Both the position numbers and the translations under genes were made by a program. Below, piece after piece: positions 1 to 8,511 of a stretch of 55,771 nucleotides of DNA. Under the pieces are notes generated by a model. The model made no database searches. It was given only the letters and a program-made list of their open reading frames with translations, and was not told where the DNA came from. This DNA is from Candidatus Calditenuaceae archaeon (lineage in GTDB: Archaea; Thermoproteota; Nitrososphaeria_A; Caldarchaeales; Calditenuaceae): NCBI GenBank assembly GCA_025058225.1, contig JANXEE010000030.1, positions 1-55,771 on the forward strand. Direction: 5' to 3'. The stretch's first letter is position 1, and every line of letters starts with the position of its first letter.

Positions 1-17
1 CTTCGAAACGCCACAAC

Positions 18-1446
18 GAACCTCACGAAGAGGATTGAAAGAGGATCTTTTCGACTCCCGACCGGGTCTGTTCACTCGGGAACCTCACGAAGAGGATTGA
101 AAGCTGCTCGAGCACCTCAAGGAGCTGAATGTCCCAGCCGAGGGGAACCTCACGAAGAGGATTGAAAGAGTGTCGCTTGATAGTAAATGTAATCTGCTGA
201 CAAAAGTTCTGCGAACCTCACGAAGAGGATTGAAAGTACTCCCTTCACGCGCGCGCGTGCGAAATATGCAAACGCTGAACCTCACGAAGAGGATTGAAAG
301 TTCACGATCTTTGCGTCAACGTCACGACCGACGATAAAGGTGAACCTCACGAAGAGGATTGAAAGCGTCACGCGCGCTGAAGAGGTACTCCGCATTCTCG
401 ACCAGCTGAACCTCACGAAGAGGATTGAAAGTCTCGTTCAATCGGTACTTTGGTGTGAAGCGGGAGGCGAACCTCACGAAGAGGATTGAAAGCGCGGGCA
501 TATTCTCGTCTTTCGTGTGCGGACGAGAATTGCGAACCTCACGAAGAGGATTGAAAGTGACGCAGCAAAAGTATCATGAGACGCATGTCAGCCTCGGAAC
601 CTCACGAAGAGGATTGAAAGTTTGGACGGCTCACGACCGGATACTCGAGAGAACGGCCCAGGGAACCTCACGAAGAGGATTGAAAGGCTCTTCTGCCCCT
701 CCCGCCGGTCGGCCACGGGAGGCGAACCTCACGAAGAGGATTGAAAGCTCGACCTTGGGCCCCTCTTCAACCCGCTCCTCCGTGGCGAACCTCACGAAGA
801 GGATTGAAAGCACGTGAGAAGATTAGCGCCACGGGCCGGCGCATGAGACGAACCTCACGAAGAGGATTGAAAGTAGCGATGCTGCTTGGCCAGACAGTGG
901 CACTTTATTAGCGACGAACCTCACGAAGAGGATTGAAAGTGCTGACCGAGGAGGGCGAGGACGAAGACGAGGCTGCAGGGAACCTCACGAAGAGGATTGA
1001 AAGTGATTACTACAGCATGCAGAAGCTGCTGATGCGATCTGAACCTCACGAAGAGGATTGAAAGGAACGAGCGGCGCTCCGTGAGGACTTGTTCATTGCT
1101 ACGAACCTCACGAAGAGGATTGAAAGGTGGCCACGGTCGACGCCGCGGCCGTGGTCAAGGCTGAGGAACCTCACGAAGAGGATTGAAAGTCTGATTAGCG
1201 TTAATGTTGACGAGACGACCGCGTGGGGAACCTCACGAAGAGGATTGAAAGCGAGGACGAGCTCCCGGAGGCCGTGAGGACCGAGGGCGGCGAACCTCAC
1301 GAAGAGGATTGAAAGGGGGCCTCCGCGGCGACCCGCCCACGCTCACGGTCACCTCGCGAACCTCACGAAGAGGATTGAAAGGCTGATGACCACCAAGCCT
1401 ACGCCTTTCAACACGCGCGCCGGAACCTCACGAAGAGGATTGAAAG
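18..1446 (+). CRISPR. CRISPR array, 23 perfect 24-nt repeats
   Basis: The repeat GAACCTCACGAAGAGGATTG followed by AAAG (24 nt) occurs 23 times, starting at 18, 80, 145, 213, 277, 342, 408, 469, 534, 597, 663, 724, 787, 850, 916, 980, 1041, 1103, 1166, 1228, 1292, 1358 and 1423. The 22 spacers are all different and 37-44 nt long. Bases 1-17 are the end of another spacer, so the array continues to the left. The ATTGAAAG end is the usual 8-nt crRNA 5' handle of crenarchaeal-type I-A/III arrays. I infer transcription along + with the leader outside the window. No cas gene is present here. Confidence 0.98.
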
Positions 1447-1509
1447 ACGACAAAATAGAGCCACGTGTTCTCCAACGACAACGCAACCGTCAAAAGCCAA
1501 CGCTTCCTC

Positions 1510-2295
1510 TCAGACACGCTCCCACCCCCTCTGTCTGCCATACTTACGGACGAACGTGCAACGACAATTGGGATGAACCGTCCACTCTCGAGCCTGAGAC
1601 TCCCCCACCTCTTTTATTAAACGCTTCAGGCGAGCTATACTAACCCCAGCGGCGCTCCTCTTCGCCACTTCAGTACACTTTTCGCACGCATCAGGCGGCG
1701 CCACCCACACGAACTTCGCTACCTGTGTCTCGGTCTCATAAGCCCATTCGCGCATTTTATTGAAAATATTGGCCAGCTCCGTGCGCACTATCCGCTCTGC
1801 GTTCGAGTACGGCAGACCGAACTTCTCCGAGACGCCGCTTACCAACTTCGTTAGGCTCAAAGACTTTTGGGTGTAAACTTGGTACCAAAGCCAATCGTTG
1901 AGACGGCGCGACTCCTCTTTAGTAAGCCCCTCATATTCCGGCCATTCCTCGTGCCCCACTATCCCAGCTAAAGCTCGCTTCTTCCTATAGCGCTTGGCCC
2001 CAAGATGCCAGCCGGCTTTCGCCACCTCAAAATCGCCCAGATCTCGACCATAGACCTCTAAATAGAGAGGTAGGAGGCCGTCCGCCTTTTCAGTCTCGCC
2101 CGTCTCAAGCTCGGCCTCTTTCAGCAGCTCTCTCAAAGCCTCACGATCCTCGTCCGTTTCAATTCGGCCCTCGTGTATCGTGAGATCGCCCTCTTCTTTA
2201 ACAGCCATCCAAAAGTAGGCGGCCTTGTTGAGGTCGGTCGTCCGTTCCAGAGCCGATGTAAACAAAACTATCTTTCGCTTGGTCACGTCTCCCAC
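1510..2295 (-). CDS. Phage/virus head morphogenesis protein (SPP1 gp7 / Mu gpF family)
   Basis: 261 aa, GTG start. The C-terminal third carries the family signature: D-A-C-E-K-C near residue 206 and H-P-N-C-R-C near residue 248. These Cys/His residues are characteristic of minor capsid proteins encoded beside the portal gene in tailed viruses. The N-terminal two thirds are mainly helical and charged, as in the family. The gene is intact, with no frameshift, and its DNA is visibly richer in A/T than the chromosomal genes to its right. It lies between two perfect CRISPR repeats (ending at 1446, starting at 2480). A short frame upstream ends inside its start, as expected if it was cut out of a viral packaging operon. 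It is not a Cas protein. The family call is good; the host virus is unknown. Confidence 0.85.
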   Translation of the reverse strand: MGDVTKRKIVLFTSALERTTDLNKAAYFWMAVKEEGDLTIHEGRIETDEDREALRELLKEAELETGETEKADGLLPLYLEVYGRDLGDFEVAKAGWHLGAKRYRKKRALAGIVGHEEWPEYEGLTKEESRRLNDWLWYQVYTQKSLSLTKLVSGVSEKFGLPYSNAERIVRTELANIFNKMREWAYETETQVAKFVWVAPPDACEKCTEVAKRSAAGVSIARLKRLIKEVGESQAREWTVHPNCRCTFVRKYGRQRGWERV

Positions 2296-2381
2296 CTCAC
2301 AATCCCGTACTTCTCAAGAAAATTAAGTGCCCTATTCAAAAATAGGCTTCTGCTCCACCCGCCGAAAGCGCCAGCAACCAC
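2283..2381 (-). pseudogene. Possible 3' remnant of a viral gene upstream of the head gene
   Basis: A minus-strand frame opens after a TAG at 2385-2387 and reads 32 residues from a GTG to a TGA at 2283-2285. It overlaps the start of the head morphogenesis gene by 13 nt. The tail reads as a plausible protein end (LEKYGIVRWET). In tailed viruses the portal gene normally sits here and overlaps the head gene, so this may be a broken portal C-terminus. Similarity is not established; the overlap is the main support. Confidence 0.3.
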
Positions 2382-2479
2382 ATACTATCCTGAGGGCCGG
2401 AGACGCCAAAATCAGAGAGAGACGACAGACGGCTCCTCGCCACCCACCCACTTCTGCTCCGAAATCTCCGCCAAGCGCA

Positions 2480-2503
2480 GAACCTCACGAAGAGGATTGA
2501 AAG
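2480..2503 (+). repeat. Isolated perfect CRISPR repeat
   Basis: It is identical in all 24 positions to the repeats of the array at 18-1446, in the same orientation. It lies 1,033 bp after the last array repeat, and no further repeat follows within 200 bp. It is probably the terminal repeat of the same array, displaced by the viral block at 1447-2479. Confidence 0.95.
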
Positions 2504-2703
2504 AGCGTAGTCTATCGCTGTAACCTCTCGGAGCTACCCTCACGTCAGACAGCGGAACCCCGCCCGACGCCCGATTCGCACGGGGTCTTGACTGGTCAGA
2601 CCCTCCTCCCCGACCCTCGGCTGGGGCGATCCGGAGGGTGAGGGCCGAAAACGCATCGGTCTGATCCGGATGCCCTGGAAACCCTATTATCCGCTCGGAG
2701 CAT
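2504..2703. other. Intergenic region after the terminal repeat
   Basis: 200 bp with no convincing ORF or RNA gene. The sequence after the terminal repeat may be array trailer. A TATA-like CCTATTATC at 2682-2690 would place a transcript start near 2711-2713, so the next gene may begin at GTG 2713 rather than GTG 2704. Confidence 0.4.
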
Positions 2704-3963
2704 GTGAACGCCGTGAAGCCGGAGGCCGTCGTAGTCGGAGGTGGCTTCGTCGGGCTCCACGCTGCCTACAGGCTCCACTCTTTAGGCCTGAGGGTAAGAG
2801 TCTACACGGGCGGCGAGATCAGGAGGGCCGCGTCGTGGGGCAACGCCGGGATCATACATCAGGGGAGCATAACGGCCGTTCCGGAGGTGATGGGCCTGAG
2901 GAAGCTCCTCTCCCTCACCCTCAGGCGGGGTTCTTACGTCTCGATAAGGCCGTCGTTCGTGTTCAGAGAGCTGCTTCCCGGAGGGTGGCTCTGGAGGTAC
3001 GTCAACGAGGTGAAGAGAGGGGCCCTCGCGGAGAACGCCGCCCTCCTCCAGCAGGTCCTCACCGAGAGCAAGAGGCTCTGGATCGAGGTGATCAAGGAGC
3101 TCAACCTCGAGGCAGACCTCAACGAGAACGGATCGATCGAGGTCTTCACGGTCCAGAAGAACTTCGAGTTCGAGTCGGAGTTCAGGTCGAAGGAATCCGA
3201 GGAACTCGGCTACACGGTCAAGACCCTCCGCGGCGACGAGTGCAGGTCCCTTGTTCCAGAGCTCTCACGCGAAGTCGTGGGAGGTCTCCTCTATCCGGAC
3301 GACGTCCACATCAACCCCTCGAAGACCATCACGTCGTTCATCAGGGCTCTGAGGGGCATGGGCGTTGAGGTCCTCGAGGATCGCGTGACTCTCACGCATT
3401 CAGACGGGTCTGTCACCGCTGCCGACTCAGAGGGCCGCATGACCCCGGATCACCTGATAGTCTGTTCTGGCGCGTGGACCAGAGAGCTCATGAGGAGCGT
3501 AGGGATTGACCTCCCGGTCGTCGCGGGGAGGGGATATCTCGCGGTCACGGAGGCCATACGTGAGAGGTTCGGACGTCCGATCATCTACGCAGACAACAGG
3601 GTCATCATAGGTCAGACCGCGTCAGGTGAGGTGAGGCTCACGAGCGTCTTCGAGCTCGCGTCACCCGATGCCGAACCCGATACCTCGAAGTTCGAACGGA
3701 TCAGGGGATGGGCCTCCGAAGCGCTGCCGCTGGTTCGCGGCCTGAAGTTCGTCGACACGTGGGTCGGTCCGAGGCCCTGCACTCCGGACGGCGCACCGAT
3801 CGTCGGCACGATAAGGGGCCTGCGGAACGTGGTGATCGCGACCGGAGGTTGCAGGTTGGGCGCGACGCTCAGCTCCTCGATGGGGCTGATGGTGGCTGAG
3901 GTCGTGAGCGGGAAGGAGAGGGCCCTGGTCTCGAGGCTGAGCCCGGAGAGGTTCAGGTCCTGA
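2704..3963 (+). CDS. FAD-dependent oxidoreductase, DadA (D-amino-acid dehydrogenase)-like
   Basis: 419 aa. A Rossmann FAD-binding motif GGGFVG lies at residues 12-17, followed by the S-W-G-N-A-G segment (near residue 48) typical of the DAO/DadA family. The C-terminal domain has W-V-G-P-R-P, P-D-G-A-P-I-V-G and A-T-G-G-C-R-L-G, the second FAD-contact region. Members oxidise amino groups of D-amino acids, glycine or sarcosine; the substrate cannot be read from sequence. No signal peptide or membrane segment is seen, so it is probably cytosolic. GTG 2704 and GTG 2713 are both possible starts. The 3' end overlaps convergent pcc1 by 11 nt. Confidence 0.85.
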   Translation: MNAVKPEAVVVGGGFVGLHAAYRLHSLGLRVRVYTGGEIRRAASWGNAGIIHQGSITAVPEVMGLRKLLSLTLRRGSYVSIRPSFVFRELLPGGWLWRYVNEVKRGALAENAALLQQVLTESKRLWIEVIKELNLEADLNENGSIEVFTVQKNFEFESEFRSKESEELGYTVKTLRGDECRSLVPELSREVVGGLLYPDDVHINPSKTITSFIRALRGMGVEVLEDRVTLTHSDGSVTAADSEGRMTPDHLIVCSGAWTRELMRSVGIDLPVVAGRGYLAVTEAIRERFGRPIIYADNRVIIGQTASGEVRLTSVFELASPDAEPDTSKFERIRGWASEALPLVRGLKFVDTWVGPRPCTPDGAPIVGTIRGLRNVVIATGGCRLGATLSSSMGLMVAEVVSGKERALVSRLSPERFRS

Positions 3964-4219
3964 ACTGCGACCTGGCGCAGATCACCCGCTCAGCGAGATG
4001 TATCGCGGAGAGCACGTCGTCGACGGTAGCGAGCAGCGAGTCCGTCCCTCTGGAGCACTCGACCAGCACCAGCAGCTGCTTTCCCTCCTGCCTCATCTCA
4101 ACTCTGAGACCTCGGGGGAGCGGCTCGTTGTCGGGGGCGATGGCCTTGAGCACCCTCTCCGCCTCGAGCTCGTCGCAGAACTCGATCCTCAGCTCCGCAA
4201 CTGAAGGCCCCTCGCTCAT
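3953..4219 (-). CDS. pcc1: KEOPS complex subunit Pcc1
   Basis: 88 aa, ATG start. It shows the Pcc1/CTAG pattern: an N-terminal strand, a helix with E-A-E-R-V-L-K-A-I, a P-L-P-R-G-L turn, a V-L-V-E-C strand and a final long helix that includes D-S-L-L-A-T-V-D-D-V-L-S-A-I. Pcc1 is the small dimerising subunit of KEOPS, which makes t6A37 in ANN-decoding tRNAs. The ATG overlaps the TGA of the DHH gene by 4 nt (ATGA), so the two are co-translated. kae1 and bud32 lie about 2.5 kb away on the other strand, so KEOPS is only partly clustered. No Cgi121 was found in the window. Confidence 0.85.
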   Translation of the reverse strand: MSEGPSVAELRIEFCDELEAERVLKAIAPDNEPLPRGLRVEMRQEGKQLLVLVECSRGTDSLLATVDDVLSAIHLAERVICARSQFRT

Positions 4220-5670
4220 AGCAGTTTGAGCTGCCTCCCCTGACCGACCCTCCTGACCTGCTCGCCGACGATCCTGTCGACCTCCCTGAGGAACGGCTCC
4301 GCCGAATCGACCGTGAGCTCCGCGCCCGCCGCCATCTTGTGCCCTCCTCCCCTTCCTCCGACCCTCTCCGCGGCGCTCCTCATAACATCGCCTAGGTCGA
4401 GGCCCAGATCGACGAGCTCGTTCGACGCCCTCGCGGAGACCTTCACTCTGGTGCCATCCTGGGCCACGGCCACCAGCGGCTTATCAGGGGGTAGCAGGTT
4501 CGATGACGAGAGTATCGAGGCGATCGAGCTCACCTGACGCGGGTCTATCTCCGTCCCTCCTCTCAGGACGACGACGTTGGGGAAGGACCTGTCGACGAAC
4601 CTCTCCGAGAGCACCATCGACATGACCCTGCTGATGGACCTCCTGTACTCCTCGAGTATCGAGACAGCCTCCTCCAGCACCGCACCCCTGACCCCCATCG
4701 CGATGCCTATGCCGACCCAGGCCCTGCCTCCTTTTCCGCAGGCGTTGAGGAGCGTCGCGAACTCCCTCGCGTCCCTCAGCGGAGATCCGGGATCCTCCCT
4801 GAGCAGCTCGTAGACGTGGCCCGTCAGCTCTCCCAGCAGCTTCGACGGCGCCCCTGCTCTCATGAGGTGCGACGCGATGGCCTCGAGAAGCCTCGCCTTC
4901 TCCTCAGGCTTCAGGTCCGCGAGCGTCTTCCAGGACTCCCCGACCCTCACCTCTATGCCAGCCGAGAGGACCAAGTTGAGGGACGCGGTCTCGTCGCCGG
5001 AGAGGCCCGGGAGGAACGGTGAGTTGGTGCTGGCGATCGTCTCGTGGACAGGCTTGAAGCTCCTGCCGTAGAGTATGAGGTCCTCGGTTACCGACATAAG
5101 ACCAGCGGCGACCGCCTCGTTGACAAGGAGCTCGTTCAGGCCGATCAAACGTCTTCCGTGGTCCTTGTCCTGGAGGTCTCCCAGCGCACCCACGACCGCA
5201 ACCGGTGCGTAGTCTGATGCCTCATCGCTGATCCCCTTCGCGACCAGGTAAGCCACTCCTGAGGCGCTGACCATGGTCGATCCGTCGATCCCGAAGAGGT
5301 GCGGGTTGACGTGAACGACGTGCTCCGCCGGCCTCACGTCGATCGGTTTGTGGTGGTCCAGCACGAAGATCGGCCTCCTCACCTTCTCGCTGATCGCGTT
5401 CAGGTAGCCGCTTCCCATGTCCACAAGCACGATGACGTCGAACTCCTCCCTCGATTCGTCCTCGAGCAGCTCCTCGATCCTCTGGATGCTGATCGCGGTG
5501 AAGGGACAGTCCATCTTAGCGGCCGTCCCTGAGATTATGCCCAGCGCCGAGAGAGCGTCGGCGTCGTTGTGCCCGACCACGAGGACGTTGCTCCCCTCCC
5601 TGAGGTGGCTCCTCAGCTTGACTCCGACCTCCGCGCAGGCCCTCACGAACTCCTCGAAACCCTCCCGCAA
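4216..5670 (-). CDS. DHH-family phosphoesterase, archaeal RecJ-like single-strand nuclease
   Basis: 484 aa, TTG start. The DHH domain has motif I N-D-A-D at residues 35-38, motif II V-D-M-G-S-G near 84, motif III D-H-H at 106-108 and a motif IV-like G-A-L-G-D. The C-terminal DHHA1 domain ends with a glycine-rich G-G-R-G-G-G-H-K-M-A-A-G substrate-binding loop. The archaeal family includes GAN/RecJ-like exonucleases associated with the replication machinery. Length and domain order fit that group. It is the first gene of a two-gene operon with pcc1, a pairing that is common in archaea. It is cytosolic, with manganese-type acidic metal ligands intact. Confidence 0.85.
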   Translation of the reverse strand: MREGFEEFVRACAEVGVKLRSHLREGSNVLVVGHNDADALSALGIISGTAAKMDCPFTAISIQRIEELLEDESREEFDVIVLVDMGSGYLNAISEKVRRPIFVLDHHKPIDVRPAEHVVHVNPHLFGIDGSTMVSASGVAYLVAKGISDEASDYAPVAVVGALGDLQDKDHGRRLIGLNELLVNEAVAAGLMSVTEDLILYGRSFKPVHETIASTNSPFLPGLSGDETASLNLVLSAGIEVRVGESWKTLADLKPEEKARLLEAIASHLMRAGAPSKLLGELTGHVYELLREDPGSPLRDAREFATLLNACGKGGRAWVGIGIAMGVRGAVLEEAVSILEEYRRSISRVMSMVLSERFVDRSFPNVVVLRGGTEIDPRQVSSIASILSSSNLLPPDKPLVAVAQDGTRVKVSARASNELVDLGLDLGDVMRSAAERVGGRGGGHKMAAGAELTVDSAEPFLREVDRIVGEQVRRVGQGRQLKLL

Positions 5671-5792
5671 GCCGCGCTTCGAGTCGGCGGGTCGGCTATT
5701 AATCCGTCTCTGGACCCTTCAGCGTCCTCTGACCTCCGGCGGCTCCGGGTGAATTACAGGGATCGGGCCGTGTAGTGCGTGAGCGATGAACC

Positions 5793-5800
5793 TTTACATA
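5793..5800 (+). promoter_or_regulatory. TATA box for the phosphoribosyltransferase gene
   Basis: TTTACATA lies 20-27 nt before TTG 5820. No Shine-Dalgarno is seen, which fits a leaderless transcript and supports TTG 5820 over GTG 5841. Confidence 0.55.
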
Positions 5801-5819
5801 AGAACAGCCTGTCAAACAG

Positions 5820-6632
5820 TTGAGGATAACCCGGTGTGGGAGGGTGATTTACCCGACGAAGACGGTCGAGTGGACCGAGGTGGTTGAGTGGTGCCGGAAG
5901 CTCGCGAGGAGCGTCGAGGACTCCGGGTGGCGCCCTGACGTGATCATCGCGATCGGGAGGGGAGGTCTGGTCGTCTCGAGGATCCTGGGCGACCTGCTGC
6001 AGGTCGATAGGGTACTGCCGTTGCTGGTGAAGTGGCATGAGCTGAACAGGAGGGAAGGTGAGACGTATCTCGCGGAGCTGATCCGCGCGTACGCCAGAGC
6101 TCACGAAAGCGGCTGCTCCCCGGACACGGAGATAACCGAGTACGTCAAGACCAGCCTCAGGGTGAGGATAGACTTCGAGCAGAACGCCGACCTCAGCGGG
6201 ATGAGGGCCCTGCTGGTGGAGGAGATATCCGCGACCGGAGTGCACCTCGGGATAGCCAAGGAGATGGTCAAGAACAGATGGAGGGCCGATGAAGTAAGGA
6301 CCGCGGCCCTGGTCTGGAAGGCACCGTCGGTGATGGGCCCCGACGTGGTGAGGGTCGACTACTACGTGGTCAAACCGGCCAAGTTCGTCTGGTTCCAGTT
6401 CCCTTGGTCGAGGCTCGGCGACTACGTTCAGTTCCTGAGGGTCATGCTCTCACACGAATCGCACACGGGCGGAAAGAGGACGTGGCCGGAAGAGGAGGTC
6501 CTTCGGGAGTTCAAGAGGTGGTACGGAGAGAAGGTCGACCTCACGTATTTCGCTGAGGCGCTGAGAGTCCTCGAGGAGAGGGGCGAAGTTAAACTCGAGC
6601 GCCCTTCCTTCTCCGTGAAGGTCCAAGGGTGA
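5820..6632 (+). CDS. Phosphoribosyltransferase-family protein with C-terminal extension
   Basis: 270 aa. The N-terminal 190 residues follow a type I PRTase plan: P-D-V-I-I-A-I-G-R-G-G-L near residue 40 and a PRPP-loop region L-L-V-E-E-I-S-A-T-G near 140. The usual D-D pair of the PRPP loop is E-E here. The last ~80 residues (from about 190) form a helical, charged extension that resembles a winged-helix region. It could be a purine salvage PRTase or a PRPP-sensing regulator. Its TTG start follows a TATA box at the leaderless distance. kae1-bud32 lie downstream with their own promoter. Confidence 0.7.
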   Translation: MRITRCGRVIYPTKTVEWTEVVEWCRKLARSVEDSGWRPDVIIAIGRGGLVVSRILGDLLQVDRVLPLLVKWHELNRREGETYLAELIRAYARAHESGCSPDTEITEYVKTSLRVRIDFEQNADLSGMRALLVEEISATGVHLGIAKEMVKNRWRADEVRTAALVWKAPSVMGPDVVRVDYYVVKPAKFVWFQFPWSRLGDYVQFLRVMLSHESHTGGKRTWPEEEVLREFKRWYGEKVDLTYFAEALRVLEERGEVKLERPSFSVKVQG

Positions 6633-6767
6633 GTGTGCCCGTTTACGTCCGAGCGGCCCCTTTTCGAACCTGAAACGCCGTCCGTTTACCGGGACGGATT
6701 CAGAGCTGCCCGGAGGGCCGGAACCGGACGCACCGGACAAATACACGCGCGAGCTCTTCGGGTCGGA

Positions 6768-7772
6768 GTGAAAGAGGGGAAGCTGGTCTGCCTGGGTATA
6801 GAGTCGACCGCTCACACCCTGGGAATCGGAGTGGTTGACTCGTCGGGACGGGTGCTTGCCAATGAGCTGGCGACCTACAGACCCACCGACTCCGGCATTC
6901 ACCCCAGAGAGGCCGCTCAGCACCACGCCCACGCAGCGCCTGAGGTACTGAGGAGAGCCCTCGTGAAGTCGGTCTCCTCCGCGGACGAGATAGACGTGGT
7001 CGCGTTCGCATCAGGTCCGGGGCTCGGACCCTGCCTGAGGACCGGTGCCACACTCGCAAGGGCCATCGCGCTGAAGCTGGGGAGGCCGCTGGCGTCAGTC
7101 AACCACGGAGTCGCCCACATAGAGATCGGGAAGCTCGCGACGGGCTTCAGGGACCCGGTGGTCCTCTACGTGGCCGGCGGAAACACGCTGGTGACGACCT
7201 TCAGCGAGGGCCGCTACAGGATACTGGGCGAGACGCTCGACATAGCGGCGGGGAACTGTCTGGACGCGTTCGGGATAGAGGCCGGAATAGGTCCGATGCC
7301 TGCACCTGAGATCTGGGCCGCCAAGGGTCAGAAGTACATTCCGATGCCGATGAGGGTGAAGGGGATGGACGTCTCCTTCTCCGGGGCCCTGACCCGTGCC
7401 TCGACTCTGCTGAGGGAGGGTGCGAGGGTTGAGGACGTCGCGCTCTCGCTGACCGAGGCGGTCTACTCGATGCTGACGGAGGTCCTGGAGAGGGCGGTCG
7501 CGATGACGGGTAAGAAGGAGGTCATGGTGGTCGGAGGACTGGCGAGGAGCAGGAGGCTCACCGAGATGGTCAGGGATATGGTGAAGCTTCACGGAGCCGA
7601 GCACAGGGGGATACCGGACGAGCTGCTCGGTGACAACGGCGCGATGATCGCGTGGACCGGTCTGCTGATGTTCCGGGCGGGACAGGTCGTCAGCGTCGAG
7701 GAGAGCCACGTGAGGCCCAGGTACAGGATCGACGAGGTCGAAGTGACATGGTTGGGCCCTTCGAGGAGCTGA
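6768..7772 (+). CDS. kae1: KEOPS complex subunit Kae1 (tRNA threonylcarbamoyladenosine transferase)
   Basis: 334 aa from GTG 6768. The frame is open 135 nt further upstream, but a TATA-like ACAAATAC at 6737-6744 and the normal family N-terminus (C-L-G-I-E-S-T-A-H-T) support this start. The ASKHA fold is complete: metal-site histidines in the N-H-G-V-A-H-I-E-I-G segment, then V-A-G-G-N-T, G-E-T-L-D-I-A-A-G-N-C-L-D, S-F-S-G-A-L, V-V-G-G-L-A and a D-N-G-A-M-I-A-W segment. The enzyme transfers threonylcarbamoyl to A37 of tRNAs. It is not fused to Bud32, unlike in many Euryarchaeota, and overlaps bud32 by 25 nt. Confidence 0.95.
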   Translation: MKEGKLVCLGIESTAHTLGIGVVDSSGRVLANELATYRPTDSGIHPREAAQHHAHAAPEVLRRALVKSVSSADEIDVVAFASGPGLGPCLRTGATLARAIALKLGRPLASVNHGVAHIEIGKLATGFRDPVVLYVAGGNTLVTTFSEGRYRILGETLDIAAGNCLDAFGIEAGIGPMPAPEIWAAKGQKYIPMPMRVKGMDVSFSGALTRASTLLREGARVEDVALSLTEAVYSMLTEVLERAVAMTGKKEVMVVGGLARSRRLTEMVRDMVKLHGAEHRGIPDELLGDNGAMIAWTGLLMFRAGQVVSVEESHVRPRYRIDEVEVTWLGPSRS

Positions 7773-8410
7773 GGGTCATCTACGTCGGCGCCGAGGCGGT
7801 CGTGAAGCTCGTCGAGTGGAGGGGGCTCAAGCTGGTCGCGAAGGTCCGGGTCCCGAAGCCCTACAGGAGGCCGGAAGTGGACCAGCAGGTCAGGTCTGAG
7901 AGGACCATCAGGGAGGCGAGGGCGATGATCAGGGCGAAGCGAGCCGGCGTTCCGTGCCCTGCGGTCATACACCTTGAGCTCTCAACCTCAACCATCTACA
8001 TGCAGTACGTCGAGGGGGAGAGTCTGAGGGCCGTGCTGGCGTCGGGCGCAGAAGACTTCTCAGAGATCGCGAACGGGCTCGGCACAGCGATGGCCCTTCT
8101 GCACTCCACAGGCCTCTATCACGGCGACCTCGTACCTGCGAACGTCATCGTCCAGGAAGGGATGACTTACTTGATCGACTTCGGGCTGGCGGGGAGGTCC
8201 GACGACGTCGAGGAGCACGCGATCGACTACCACCTGCTGGAGAGAAGCCTCACGGCCGGGTTCCCTTTAATCGCGTCCAAGTTCATGGAGAAGGTGAGGG
8301 AGGGCTACGGCTCGGTCCTGGGCGATGCTGCAGTGTCGGGGCTGTTGAGGCGCGTCGAGGAGATCAGGGCGAGGGGCCGGTACGTGGAGAGGGGAGAGCA
8401 TCAGGTATAA
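7748..8410 (+). CDS. bud32: KEOPS-associated kinase/ATPase Bud32
   Basis: 220 aa, ATG start inside the end of kae1. It is a minimal protein-kinase-like fold: a Lys-containing N-lobe strand (L-K-L-V-A-K-V-R), catalytic loop Y-H-G-D-L-V-P-A-N-V-I and D-F-G-L (residues near 140), and a short C-lobe. The M-Q-Y-V-E-G hinge and an A-V-V-K-L-V strand fit the PRPK/Bud32 family. Bud32 hydrolyses ATP and regulates Kae1 in KEOPS. The catalytic loop has V-P in place of the T-T commonly seen. Translation is probably coupled to kae1. Confidence 0.93.
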   Translation: MVGPFEELRVIYVGAEAVVKLVEWRGLKLVAKVRVPKPYRRPEVDQQVRSERTIREARAMIRAKRAGVPCPAVIHLELSTSTIYMQYVEGESLRAVLASGAEDFSEIANGLGTAMALLHSTGLYHGDLVPANVIVQEGMTYLIDFGLAGRSDDVEEHAIDYHLLERSLTAGFPLIASKFMEKVREGYGSVLGDAAVSGLLRRVEEIRARGRYVERGEHQV

Positions 8411-8481
8411 CGAACACGTCCCGTAACTCGAACGTCCGGGTCGAAGAGGAGTTAACCCGCGACTCCGGTGGCCGGGAAGCC

Positions 8482-8489
8482 CTTTATTT
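8482..8489 (+). promoter_or_regulatory. TATA box for the flavin reductase-like gene
   Basis: CTTTATTT lies 23-30 nt before ATG 8512, consistent with a leaderless transcript. Confidence 0.55.
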
Positions 8490-8511
8490 CCCGAGATATC
8501 GGGATCCGTCG

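Noticed and set aside
425-1643. ORFs running through the CRISPR array
   Set aside because: Their translations are repeats of the same octapeptides encoded by the 24-nt repeat plus random spacers; they are not genes.
2670-3368. Long alternative-frame ORF over the DadA-like gene
   Set aside because: Its Arg/Gly/Pro-rich translation is typical of a shadow frame in GC-rich DNA; the FAD motifs are in the other frame.
6633-6767. 45-residue N-terminal extension of Kae1
   Set aside because: The family starts at the C-L-G-I-E-S-T-A-H-T segment and a TATA-like box lies inside the extension.
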